A stretch of DNA of 64,000 nt from contig CAXMMT010000050.1 in NCBI GenBank assembly GCA_964194555.1, forward strand, positions 26,428 to 90,427, written 5' to 3'. The notes beneath the pieces are model-generated. The model was given only the letters and a program-made list of their open reading frames with translations, did no database searches and was not told the origin of the DNA. The DNA is from SZUA-217 sp964194555 (GTDB taxonomy: Bacteria; Actinomycetota; Acidimicrobiia; Spongiisociales; ZC4RG35). The stretch's first letter is position 1, and each line of letters opens with the position of its first letter. Both the position numbers and the translations under genes were made by a program. Of this stretch, positions 50,422 through 58,309 are shown piece by piece.

Positions 50422-51327
50422 TTAGTTATGGTGCAGCGCGTCGTTGAGACCGCCCCACGAGCCCAACCGGGGAAGGGCCTCGACAGTCCCCGTCACCGAG
50501 TTTCTCCGGAACAACATGTTGTCGATGCCCGACATCTCGCGGCCCTTGGCCGTTGTGGCATCGGGAAGTGTGATCACGGTTCCAGCCGTGACATAGAGGC
50601 CGGCCTCGACCACACAGTTGTTTCCAAGCGAGATTCCGATCCCCGAATTGGCGCCGAGCAAGCAGTTCTCCCCGATGCGGATGACCTCGCTGCCTCCCCC
50701 GGAAAGAGTGCCCATTATCGAGGCACTCCCTCCCACGTCGGTGCCATGTCCCACCACGACACCCGAACTGATACGGCCCTCGACCATCGACGTGCCAAGT
50801 GTTCCAGCGTTGAAATTGACGAACCCCTCATGCATGACAGTCGTGCCCTCGCCGAGATAGGCGCCAAGACGCACCCGGTCTGCGTCGGCCACCCGGACGC
50901 CCGACGGGATGACATAGTCTGTCATTCGCGGGAACTTGTCCACAGCCGACACCGCAGGTCTCCTCCCGCTGGCGATCAGCCTTGCCCGTGTGTCGGTGAA
51001 CCCCTCGACGTCACATGGCCCCTCGCTGGTCCAGACAACGTTGTGGAGTGCGCCAAAGATCCCCTCGACACTGATCTCGTGTGGCCTGAAAACACGATGG
51101 GAGAGAAGATGCAGACGCAGGTACGCGTCCGCCGGCCCCGCCGGGGAGGTGGAGAGGTCGTCGATGACCGTTTCCACGATGCGACGTTCGACCCTTCGGT
51201 CATGATCTGACCCCTCGAGACCTGCCACCTTGTCACGTTCGTGCGACAGCGGGTCGGGGTACCAGACGTCCAGGATCTTCTCGCCCGAGTAAGTGGCGAT
51301 ACCTACGGCTCTGGCTGTGTCTGTCAC
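50422..51327 (-). CDS. dapD: Tetrahydrodipicolinate N-succinyltransferase
   Basis: DapD succinylates tetrahydrodipicolinate in the lysine/diaminopimelate pathway. From GTG 51327 it is 301 residues and begins TDTARAVGIATYSGEKILDV, matching actinobacterial DapD. The left-handed beta-helix region contains GAYLGEGTTVMHEGFVNFNA, GHGTDVGGSASIMGTLSGGG and IGENCLLGANSGIGISLGNN. A longer frame would cross into dapE. dapD and dapE are divergent with 39 bp between, so both pathway steps share one control region. Confidence 0.93.
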   Translation of the reverse strand: MTDTARAVGIATYSGEKILDVWYPDPLSHERDKVAGLEGSDHDRRVERRIVETVIDDLSTSPAGPADAYLRLHLLSHRVFRPHEISVEGIFGALHNVVWTSEGPCDVEGFTDTRARLIASGRRPAVSAVDKFPRMTDYVIPSGVRVADADRVRLGAYLGEGTTVMHEGFVNFNAGTLGTSMVEGRISSGVVVGHGTDVGGSASIMGTLSGGGSEVIRIGENCLLGANSGIGISLGNNCVVEAGLYVTAGTVITLPDATTAKGREMSGIDNMLFRRNSVTGTVEALPRLGSWGGLNDALHHN

Positions 51328-51366
51328 GAAAGTGAGAGCGTAGCGCTCGGCTGTTACGTTGCCTGG

Positions 51367-52389
51367 ATGCCAAACCTCACCGATACTCTGGCCTGGCTGG
51401 TCGACATACCGTCGGAGACCGGCAGAGAAGCCACCATCCGAAACGCCATTGCCGAACGTCTCGCAGGTCAGCCCCAGACCCGAGTCGAAGACTCGCTGGT
51501 CGTGGGTGACCCAGTTAGAGGAAAAGTCGTTCTGGCGGGCCACACCGACACGGTGCCGTCTCAGGGCAACGTCGGAGCACGGATCGAGGGTGACCGGCTC
51601 TTTGGACTTGGCGCGACCGACATGAAATCAGGGTTGGCGGTCATGATCCACCTTCTCGAAGATCTCGGTACGGCGAATTTCGTAGGGGTTTTCTATGCGG
51701 GCGAGGAGGGCCCGATCAAAGGAAACCAGCTTGGAGCTGTACTCGATGCGATCCCTGCCCTCGAGGAGGCCGAGGTCGGGATCGTGATGGAGCCAACCAA
51801 TCTGGAGTTGCACGCCGGTTGTCAGGGGTCTGTCAACGCCACCGTCTGGTTCGAGGGTGAGGCGGCACACTCGGCCCGCCCCTGGCTCGGAACGAATGCC
51901 GTTACCAGGTCCGGAGAGTTCCTGATGATGATGGGCGGGCTTCGGCCCGAGATCCACCCCATCGAGGGTCTCGAGTTCAAGGAGGTGATCTCGGTCACGA
52001 TGGCTTCAGGGGGAGTGGCGAAAAACATCATTCCGTCTCGCTTCGAGTTGAACGTCAACTATCGATTCTCACCAGACCGTTCTCTGGATGAGGCTGTGAG
52101 CCGACTCGGGGAACTATGTGGCGCGGCCGACGGCTTTGAGGTGTCTGACTCGGCGCCTGCTGCGTATCCCGACATGAGCCATCCACTGTTCGGTGACCTC
52201 GCCACGGTGGCAAACGCATCGATCTCGCACAAGCAGGGCTGGACCGATGTGGCTCAACTGGCACAGCGGGGGGTTCCAGCGGTCAATTTCGGACCGGGTG
52301 AGACGGCCCTGGCACACAAGCCCGGGGAGTCGGTTCGCCTCAGCGACCTCGACTGGGCCTACGAGGCGTTGTCGTCGGTGCTCCGCTGA
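51367..52389 (+). CDS. dapE: Succinyl-diaminopimelate desuccinylase
   Basis: DapE removes succinate from N-succinyl-LL-diaminopimelate. It has 340 residues of the M20 metallopeptidase family. Metal ligands are visible in VVLAGHTDTVPSQGN (His and Asp), GLGATDMKSGLAVM, FYAGEEGPIKGN and IVMEPTNLELHAGC. GVAKNIIPSRFELNVNYRFS marks the lid domain. TACGTT at 51354-51359 lies 7 nt before the ATG and could be a leaderless -10. It pairs with divergent dapD. Confidence 0.92.
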   Translation: MPNLTDTLAWLVDIPSETGREATIRNAIAERLAGQPQTRVEDSLVVGDPVRGKVVLAGHTDTVPSQGNVGARIEGDRLFGLGATDMKSGLAVMIHLLEDLGTANFVGVFYAGEEGPIKGNQLGAVLDAIPALEEAEVGIVMEPTNLELHAGCQGSVNATVWFEGEAAHSARPWLGTNAVTRSGEFLMMMGGLRPEIHPIEGLEFKEVISVTMASGGVAKNIIPSRFELNVNYRFSPDRSLDEAVSRLGELCGAADGFEVSDSAPAAYPDMSHPLFGDLATVANASISHKQGWTDVAQLAQRGVPAVNFGPGETALAHKPGESVRLSDLDWAYEALSSVLR

Positions 52390-52757
52390 CGACCGAGACC
52401 CAGCCACAAGACCCAGGCGATCAGGGCGGCCCAGATCAGACCGGGTCGGAGTAGGACGATCAGGAGACCGGCGCCAACCACCACCGTCATGATTGTCGAC
52501 GGTTTCTTCACAACGGGAAGGACAAGGCTGACGGCGAGAAGGATCGCGCCAACGCGGATCAGCACACCGGCCGTTGGGGAGCTGAGGTCGTTGGCCCCCG
52601 TGAAAGCGATCAGCATGCCCGCGACCGCCGCGATCAGTCCGACCACTCCAAGAGTGAGGGCAGTGCCACGGAGGGGACTCGGACTGGCCACGTCCGGCAC
52701 TGTAAGCATCAGCAAACGGTGTTCGGGCGGCAATGTCGAAGTCGCAGCAGACGACAT
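52359..52757 (-). CDS. Small membrane protein, three helices
   Basis: This 132-residue inner-membrane protein begins MSSAATSTLPPEHRLLMLTV and has three to four hydrophobic segments (LTLGVVGLIAAVAGMLIAF, AGVLIRVGAILLAVSLVLPV, TIMTVVVGAGLLIVLLRPGL). The last ends WAALIAWVLWLGLGRQRS. No domain is recognised. It converges on dapE with a 31-bp overlap and is divergent from gatC. A second possible start is ATG at 52778. Confidence 0.6.
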   Translation of the reverse strand: MSSAATSTLPPEHRLLMLTVPDVASPSPLRGTALTLGVVGLIAAVAGMLIAFTGANDLSSPTAGVLIRVGAILLAVSLVLPVVKKPSTIMTVVVGAGLLIVLLRPGLIWAALIAWVLWLGLGRQRSTDDNAS

Positions 52758-52805
52758 GATGTTTTTGTCACCCTTCCACATATGGGCACAGGTGGGGCGG
52801 TTTCC

Positions 52806-52811
52806 TACACT
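52806..52811 (+). promoter_or_regulatory. Candidate -10 element of gatCAB
   Basis: TACACT lies 9 nt before the gatC ATG at 52821, consistent with a leaderless or nearly leaderless transcript. Confidence 0.35.
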
Positions 52812-52820
52812 CTTACGGCC

Positions 52821-53111
52821 ATGCCGATCGACATCGATATTGCCCATGTGGCACGTCTTGCCCGTCTTGATCTGACAGCCTCCGAACTCGAGGGCTACAA
52901 GGCCCAACTCGGCGTGATCCTCGACCACGCGGCTCAGGTGCAATCGCTGGAGGGTGATCCTCAAGAGGAAGCATTGCACCCGCTTGGTTTTGTCAACGCA
53001 TTCCGTTCAGACGAGCGCAGACCATCTCTCGATCGGGATGAGGTTCTCTCTCAGGCTCCCGAAACGGAGGACGGCTACTTCGTCGTGCCTCCGGCCATGG
53101 AGACAGGATGA
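52821..53111 (+). CDS. gatC: Asp/Glu-tRNA amidotransferase subunit C
   Basis: GatC is the 96-residue clamp of the GatCAB complex that converts Asp-tRNA-Asn and/or Glu-tRNA-Gln to the amides. It starts MPIDIDIAHVARLARLDLTA and contains YKAQLGVILDHAAQVQSLEG and AFRSDERRPSLDRDEVLSQA, typical of GatC. The 4-bp overlap with gatA marks one operon. Confidence 0.94.
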   Translation: MPIDIDIAHVARLARLDLTASELEGYKAQLGVILDHAAQVQSLEGDPQEEALHPLGFVNAFRSDERRPSLDRDEVLSQAPETEDGYFVVPPAMETG

Positions 53112-54577
53112 TGCTCCACGAGGTCACCATTGCAGAGGCCGGGAGGCGGTTGCGCGCGGGTGATGTGTCCTCCTCCGATCTTCTCGAAGCCGCGTTGGAC
53201 AGAGCCTCGCGTACCGAGGCGCAGCTTCACGCCTATCTGACCATCGACCGGGAAGGGGCGAGAGAGGCGGCCCTCCAGGCCGACGCTGATCTCGAGGATG
53301 GGATCGATCACGGACCGCTGCACGGCGTTCCGGTGGCGCTCAAGGACAACATGTGCACGAGGGGTGTGGAGACGACGGCATCGTCCCAGATCCTGGCGGG
53401 CTACATCCCCCCATATGACGCCACTGTCACCCGGAAGCTGAGGGAAGCCGGTGCAGTCATAGTCGGCAAGACCAACCTCGATGAGTTCGCGATGGGCTCG
53501 TCGACGGAGAACTCGGCCTACGGGACCTCGTACAACCCCTGGGACATCAGTCGCGTCCCCGGAGGGTCGTCAGGAGGGTCCGCAGCAGCGGTGGCCGTCG
53601 GGTCTGCTTTTGCCGCCCTCGGATCCGACACCGGAGGGTCGATTCGTCAGCCCGCATCGCTCACAGGTGTGGTCGGGATGAAGCCGACGTACGGGACGGT
53701 GAGTCGGTATGGGCTGATCGCCTTCGCATCATCACTCGACCAGATAGGCCCGCTTTCGAGAAGTGTCGAGGACGCGGCGATCATGCTCGAGGCCATCTGG
53801 GGTCATGACCCGCTGGACGCAACTTCGTATGCTGGGGATTATCCGAGACCTTCGGCAGCCCTGAGCAATGGCGTGTCGGGCCTCAAGGTCGGAGTGGTCA
53901 AGGAATTGGCCGGCGACGGATACGAGCCGGCGGTCGAATCGGCTGTCTCGGCAATGGTCGACGAGTTGTCCGGCGACGGCGCCACCGTGGTGGAGGTTTC
54001 GCTACCCACCTTCGACATCGCCCTGTCCGCGTACTACCTGATCGCGCCCGCCGAGGCATCGGCGAACCTGGCCCGTTTCGATGGGATTCGTTATGGCCAC
54101 CGCGGTGAGGGGGCGACCACTGAGACATTGATGGCGCGAACCAGAGCCGAGGGATTCGGTCCCGAAGTCATCAGACGGGTCTTGCTCGGGACCTATGCGC
54201 TATCCGCCGGGTATTACGACGCCTTCTATGGACAGGCCCAAAAGGTTCGGTCCGCCATTCAGGAAGACTTTGCCGGCGCCTACCAAGACGTCGATGTGCT
54301 GGTGTCGCCGACCAGCCCCACGGTCGCATTCGAGGCCGGCGCCCGGGTGGACGATCCGCTTGCCATGTACCTCTCTGATATCTGCACCATCCCCTCGAAC
54401 CTTGCGGGTCATCCCGCGATCTCGATTCCGATCGGGCTCGACACCCAGAAGCTCCCCATAGGTTTTCAGGTGATGGCCCCTGCCCTCGGCGAAACTGTCA
54501 TGTTCCAGGTCGCCTCCGCCGTCGAGAATCTCGCGGAGTATGCCGAGCGCCCGGTTCTCGAAGAGGTCGCCTCATGA
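53108..54577 (+). CDS. gatA: Asp/Glu-tRNA amidotransferase subunit A
   Basis: GatA is the glutaminase subunit that releases ammonia for the transamidation. It has 489 residues. The triad is visible: Lys in GVPVALKDNMCTRGVETT, cis-Ser and Ser in RVPGGSSGGSAAAVAVG and ALGSDTGGSIRQPASLTG. DVLVSPTSPTVAFEAG is also typical. It overlaps gatB by 4 bp. The gatCAB genes are complete and in the usual order. Confidence 0.97.
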   Translation: MMLHEVTIAEAGRRLRAGDVSSSDLLEAALDRASRTEAQLHAYLTIDREGAREAALQADADLEDGIDHGPLHGVPVALKDNMCTRGVETTASSQILAGYIPPYDATVTRKLREAGAVIVGKTNLDEFAMGSSTENSAYGTSYNPWDISRVPGGSSGGSAAAVAVGSAFAALGSDTGGSIRQPASLTGVVGMKPTYGTVSRYGLIAFASSLDQIGPLSRSVEDAAIMLEAIWGHDPLDATSYAGDYPRPSAALSNGVSGLKVGVVKELAGDGYEPAVESAVSAMVDELSGDGATVVEVSLPTFDIALSAYYLIAPAEASANLARFDGIRYGHRGEGATTETLMARTRAEGFGPEVIRRVLLGTYALSAGYYDAFYGQAQKVRSAIQEDFAGAYQDVDVLVSPTSPTVAFEAGARVDDPLAMYLSDICTIPSNLAGHPAISIPIGLDTQKLPIGFQVMAPALGETVMFQVASAVENLAEYAERPVLEEVAS

Positions 54578-56019
54578 CCTGGGAGTCGGTGATCGGTATC
54601 GAGGTCCATGTCGAGCTTTCGACCGAGTCGAAGATGTTCTGTGGTTGCGCCGTCGATTTCGGTGTGGAGGCCAACACCAACATATGCCCTGTGTGTCTTG
54701 GTCTACCCGGTGCGCTCCCGGTTCCGAATCGAAGGGCCATCGAGTGGATCATGCTGATTGGCCTTGCCCTCAACTGTGAGGTGACGGAGCGTTCGGTGTT
54801 TCATCGCAAGAACTATTTCTACGCCGACCTCCCGAAGGGCTACCAGATCTCCCAGTTCGACATCCCCGTCTGCCATGACGGCTATCTCGATGTGACGGTT
54901 GATGGCGAGACGCGCCGCATCCGTATCGAGCGGGCGCACATGGAGGAGGACACCGGAAAATCGACGCACGTCGGCCATGGTGGAAGGATTCATGCTGCCG
55001 AATCGACACTGCTCGATTTCAACAGATCGGGTGTCCCCCTCGTTGAGATCGTCTCTCGACCGGACATCCGTGGCGCCGCCGAAGCCCGGGCATACGCCCA
55101 GGGCCTGCGGGCCGTGATAGCCGAATTGGGAGTCTCCGATGCACGTCTCGAGGAGGGCTCGATTCGCTTCGACGCCAACGTATCGATCCGAACAATGGGT
55201 GACGACGTTCTTGGGACCAAGGTCGAGGTCAAGAACATGAACTCCTTCCGATCCCTGGAAAGGGCCGTCGACTATGAGATAGATCGACAGATTGAAGTCG
55301 TCGAGTCTGGGGGTGAACTGACCCAAGAGACTCGACATTGGGACGAAGAGGCCGGTGTCACCCAGTCGATGAGAGCCAAGGAGGGATCTTCGGATTATCG
55401 CTACTTCACCGAGCCCGATCTGGTTCCGATGGTCATGTCGGCGTCATGGGTCGATGAGATCAAGCAAGGTCTTCCGGAGTTGCCCGCAGACCGAAGGGAT
55501 AGATACTCACAAGCCGGCCTCGATGGCGACCTAGCCGGTGTCCTTTCCAGCTCTCCCGCCGAGATTCGAGCGGTATACGAGAATGCGACGACAGCAGGTG
55601 CGGATCATCGGAGGGCCGCCAACTGGTTGGTCGGTGAGGTGACGGCGTGGTTGCGAAGGACCGGGACCGATCCGGCGGAGCTTCCCTTCGACGGCCCCCA
55701 ACTCGCCGAACTGGTGGAGATCGTTGACGAGGGACATGTCTCATCATCGGCCGCCAAAGAGGTGCTCGAAGGAGTGCTCGGCGGTGAGGGACAGCCGCTA
55801 GAGGTGGCAAAGGCTCGCGATCTGATTCAGATTTCGGACGCGTCGGCGCTGGACGAGATCGTTGCTGGAGTGCTTGCCGACAATCCTGAGGCAGTCGACA
55901 GTTATGCGGCCGGCGAGCAGAAAGTCATTGGTTTCCTGGTCGGTCAGGTGATGAAGGAGAGTCAGGGCAAGGCAGACCCCAAGCTGGTCAATCAGCTTCT
56001 GAGGGACAGGCTCTCCTGA
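54574..56019 (+). CDS. gatB: Asp/Glu-tRNA amidotransferase subunit B
   Basis: GatB is the kinase/transamidase subunit. It has 481 residues. It starts TWESVIGIEVHVELSTESKM, with CGCAVDFGVEANTNICPVCL (the zinc-site cysteines), FHRKNYFYADLPKGYQISQF and RAHMEEDTGKSTHVG. The tail has the GatB/YqeY domain (KEVLEGVLGGEGQPLEVA). pyk follows after a 64-bp gap. Confidence 0.97.
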   Translation: MTWESVIGIEVHVELSTESKMFCGCAVDFGVEANTNICPVCLGLPGALPVPNRRAIEWIMLIGLALNCEVTERSVFHRKNYFYADLPKGYQISQFDIPVCHDGYLDVTVDGETRRIRIERAHMEEDTGKSTHVGHGGRIHAAESTLLDFNRSGVPLVEIVSRPDIRGAAEARAYAQGLRAVIAELGVSDARLEEGSIRFDANVSIRTMGDDVLGTKVEVKNMNSFRSLERAVDYEIDRQIEVVESGGELTQETRHWDEEAGVTQSMRAKEGSSDYRYFTEPDLVPMVMSASWVDEIKQGLPELPADRRDRYSQAGLDGDLAGVLSSSPAEIRAVYENATTAGADHRRAANWLVGEVTAWLRRTGTDPAELPFDGPQLAELVEIVDEGHVSSSAAKEVLEGVLGGEGQPLEVAKARDLIQISDASALDEIVAGVLADNPEAVDSYAAGEQKVIGFLVGQVMKESQGKADPKLVNQLLRDRLS

Positions 56020-56083
56020 TACGAGGAACTGATCGGCCGGGATCAAAGGAGGCTGGCCCCAAGCCGGTTAGCGTCAGACCGAG

Positions 56084-57517
56084 ATGCAGCGCCAGACCAA
56101 GATCATCGCCACCCTCGGGCCCTCCGTTGCCAGCGAGCAGGCCATACGGGCCCTGATCGATGCTGGGATGGATGTGGCTCGTCTCAATTTCTCCCATGGT
56201 GATCACGAGCTGCATCGTCAGATGTTCGATTGGGTTCGCTCGGCCTCGGAGGACGCCGGTCGAAGCGTGGCGGTGATGCAGGACATCCAGGGGCCGAAAC
56301 TGAGGGTTGGGACCTTTCCCGACGGTGAGATCGAGCTTCACAAGGATGCCGAGGTGGCTCTCGCTCCGCCATCCGTAGAAAGGGGAGCAGGGGTTATTCA
56401 GGTGGGCTACGAGAACCTTCTGGACGATGTCTCGCCGGGGCATCGGGTGATCCTCGGCGACGGCATGGTGTCGCTGGAGGTCGTGGGGAAAGCGGACGGC
56501 GCCCTCCGTGCCCGCATTCTCCAGAACGGCTCACTCTCCGATCACCAGGGTGTCGCCTTTCCGGACAGCAGTCTGTCGGCGGTGAGCATCACCGAGAAGG
56601 ATGAGGTCGATCTGGCGTTTGGCAAGAAGTTGGGAGTCGATTACGTTGCAGCATCCTTTGTGCGTATGGCAGAGGACGTTGAGGCGGTGGCGTCACTCTG
56701 CGGGGATACCCCGGTGATCGCCAAGATCGAGCTGGCTCAGGCTTTGGAGAATCTCGACGAGATCCTTGCCGCGTCTTTTGGAGTGATGGTGGCCAGGGGT
56801 GATCTGGGCGTCCAGGTGCCGTTGGAGCGGTTGCCCCTGATCCAGGCCGACATTCTGGAGAAGGCCAATGCGGCGGGGAGCGTCTCGGTCACTGCCACTG
56901 AGATGCTCGAATCGATGATCACCAACCCCCGGCCGACACGTGCCGAGGTCACCGATGTCGCCAACGCCGTCATGGAGGGCACGGACGCCGTGATGCTCTC
57001 AGGTGAGACGGCGATTGGTGATTACCCGATACAGGTGGTGGCTGCCATGGCTCGGATCTGCCAAACAGTCGAGGAAGGGACCCTCCCGGGTCGAGGAGAA
57101 CACCCGGTGCCCTTTGTCGGAGACGGGAACAACATCGCTTCGGCCGTTGCACAGGCAGCAACACACATTGCCGGGAACGTTGGAGCCTCCACAATCGTCG
57201 CCTTCACCGAGACAGGGAACACCGCCCGTCTGATTTCGAAGTATCGCCCGGAACAGCGCGTGGTCGCCTTCACTCCCAACCCTGTCACTCAACGGCGCAT
57301 GTCTCTCTATTGGGGCGTGATTCCCCACAGTTTCGAGCGTCGTGACTACACCGATGACGAGATCGCTCTGGCCGCGTCGATACTTCGGTCCGAGGGTGTC
57401 TGCGTCCACGGCGAAACCGTGGTGATGGTCGCCGGCGTGCCACCCCATCTCAAGGCCTCGACGAACCTTGTCAAGGTCCACAGAATCGGCGAGCTCTCCG
57501 GTGGACTCGGCGGCTAA
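56084..57517 (+). CDS. pyk: Pyruvate kinase
   Basis: Pyk converts phosphoenolpyruvate and ADP to pyruvate and ATP. It has 477 residues. Motifs include KIIATLGPSVASEQAIRALI, DVARLNFSHGDHELHR, DIQGPKLRVGTFPDGE, VIAKIELAQALENLDEIL, VMVARGDLGVQVPLERLP and EVTDVANAVMEGTDAVMLSG. The C-terminal domain (ERRDYTDDEIALAASILRSE) is present, so the enzyme may be allosteric. TAGCGT at 56069-56074 lies 9 nt upstream of the ATG. Confidence 0.97.
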   Translation: MQRQTKIIATLGPSVASEQAIRALIDAGMDVARLNFSHGDHELHRQMFDWVRSASEDAGRSVAVMQDIQGPKLRVGTFPDGEIELHKDAEVALAPPSVERGAGVIQVGYENLLDDVSPGHRVILGDGMVSLEVVGKADGALRARILQNGSLSDHQGVAFPDSSLSAVSITEKDEVDLAFGKKLGVDYVAASFVRMAEDVEAVASLCGDTPVIAKIELAQALENLDEILAASFGVMVARGDLGVQVPLERLPLIQADILEKANAAGSVSVTATEMLESMITNPRPTRAEVTDVANAVMEGTDAVMLSGETAIGDYPIQVVAAMARICQTVEEGTLPGRGEHPVPFVGDGNNIASAVAQAATHIAGNVGASTIVAFTETGNTARLISKYRPEQRVVAFTPNPVTQRRMSLYWGVIPHSFERRDYTDDEIALAASILRSEGVCVHGETVVMVAGVPPHLKASTNLVKVHRIGELSGGLGG

Positions 57518-57542
57518 TATCCCGAGTCGCAATCAGGTATCA

Positions 57543-57839
57543 ATGGGTCAGAACGTAGAGATCAAAGACACGGTGGCCATGGGGGACATCCTCATCGTCG
57601 ATACCGACCGGAGTTTCACCGGTCAGGACGGTCAGACGATTACCCCCGAGATAGACGGAGACGGTGTTCCGGCTGTGCTTGCCGGGCGGCTGTTTGCTCT
57701 CGGATTGGGCATAGATCATGTGTTCATTCTCCAGAATGCGATCACGGTTCGCCGGCCAGGTGGTTGGGATGAGGATTCGGCCGGTGCCGTTTCTGATGTG
57801 ACGCACACGTTCCTCAGGTATTACGACGAAGAGGAATGA
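57543..57839 (+). CDS. Conserved small protein of unknown function
   Basis: This 98-residue protein has no recognised domain. It is mostly beta: VAMGDILIVDTDRSFTGQDG, then a hydrophobic helix (VPAVLAGRLFALGLGIDHVF) and an acidic tail. The ATG at 57543 is preferred over an upstream start inside pyk. It ends 7 bp before the convergent pseudogene. No membrane or signal segment is seen. Confidence 0.55.
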   Translation: MGQNVEIKDTVAMGDILIVDTDRSFTGQDGQTITPEIDGDGVPAVLAGRLFALGLGIDHVFILQNAITVRRPGGWDEDSAGAVSDVTHTFLRYYDEEE

Positions 57840-57845
57840 GCCCGG

Positions 57846-58309
57846 TTAGTCCAGGTATCCGTTGTCATTGAACCATCGGTAGATGTCGCCCACCGTTTCG
57901 TTGGCCGGTCTGAGGGAATGGCCCAGCTCTTCCAACGTCTTCTTGCCCGAGACGGCGGGACTGTGTTCCAAGGCGTCAAGAGATTCGCTTGTGTACCAGA
58001 GAGGACTGTTGGAGCGCCGCCCAAACACGTCTCCCAGCGGACTCCAGAATCGGGCCAGCCCCATGGGGATGGTCCAGCGAGGGTTGGCAACGCTGCTCAC
58101 GTCTTCGGCAACAGCAGCCAGGTCGGGGATGGAGAGATGGTTTCCCGGCAGCAGGTAGTTTTCCCCCGCCCGGCCCCTTGACTCCGCTGCGACCATCGCC
58201 GAGGCCACGGTGCAGGTCGACCGCCCGCACGGTTCCGGTCTCGAGCCAACAACTCCCTGACGACGGCGCCACCGAGAAAACCCGAAGCGCCGGTGACGAC
58301 GGTGATCAC
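57846..58309 (-). pseudogene. Epimerase/dehydratase remnant (deletion and frameshift)
   Basis: The first 70 bp from GTG 58309 encode the Rossmann start ITVVTGASGFLGGAVVRELL. Sense then jumps to a second frame (ETGTVRAVDLHRG, the usual next strand) and to a third (VASAMVAAESRGRAGENYLL, then LARFWSPLGDVFGRRSNSPL to NDNGYLD at the stop). Enzymes of this kind have about 320 residues, whereas this remnant spans about 154 codons. The central half, including the YxxxK site, is deleted. It overlaps the stop of the VanW gene upstream (GTGA). Confidence 0.78.
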
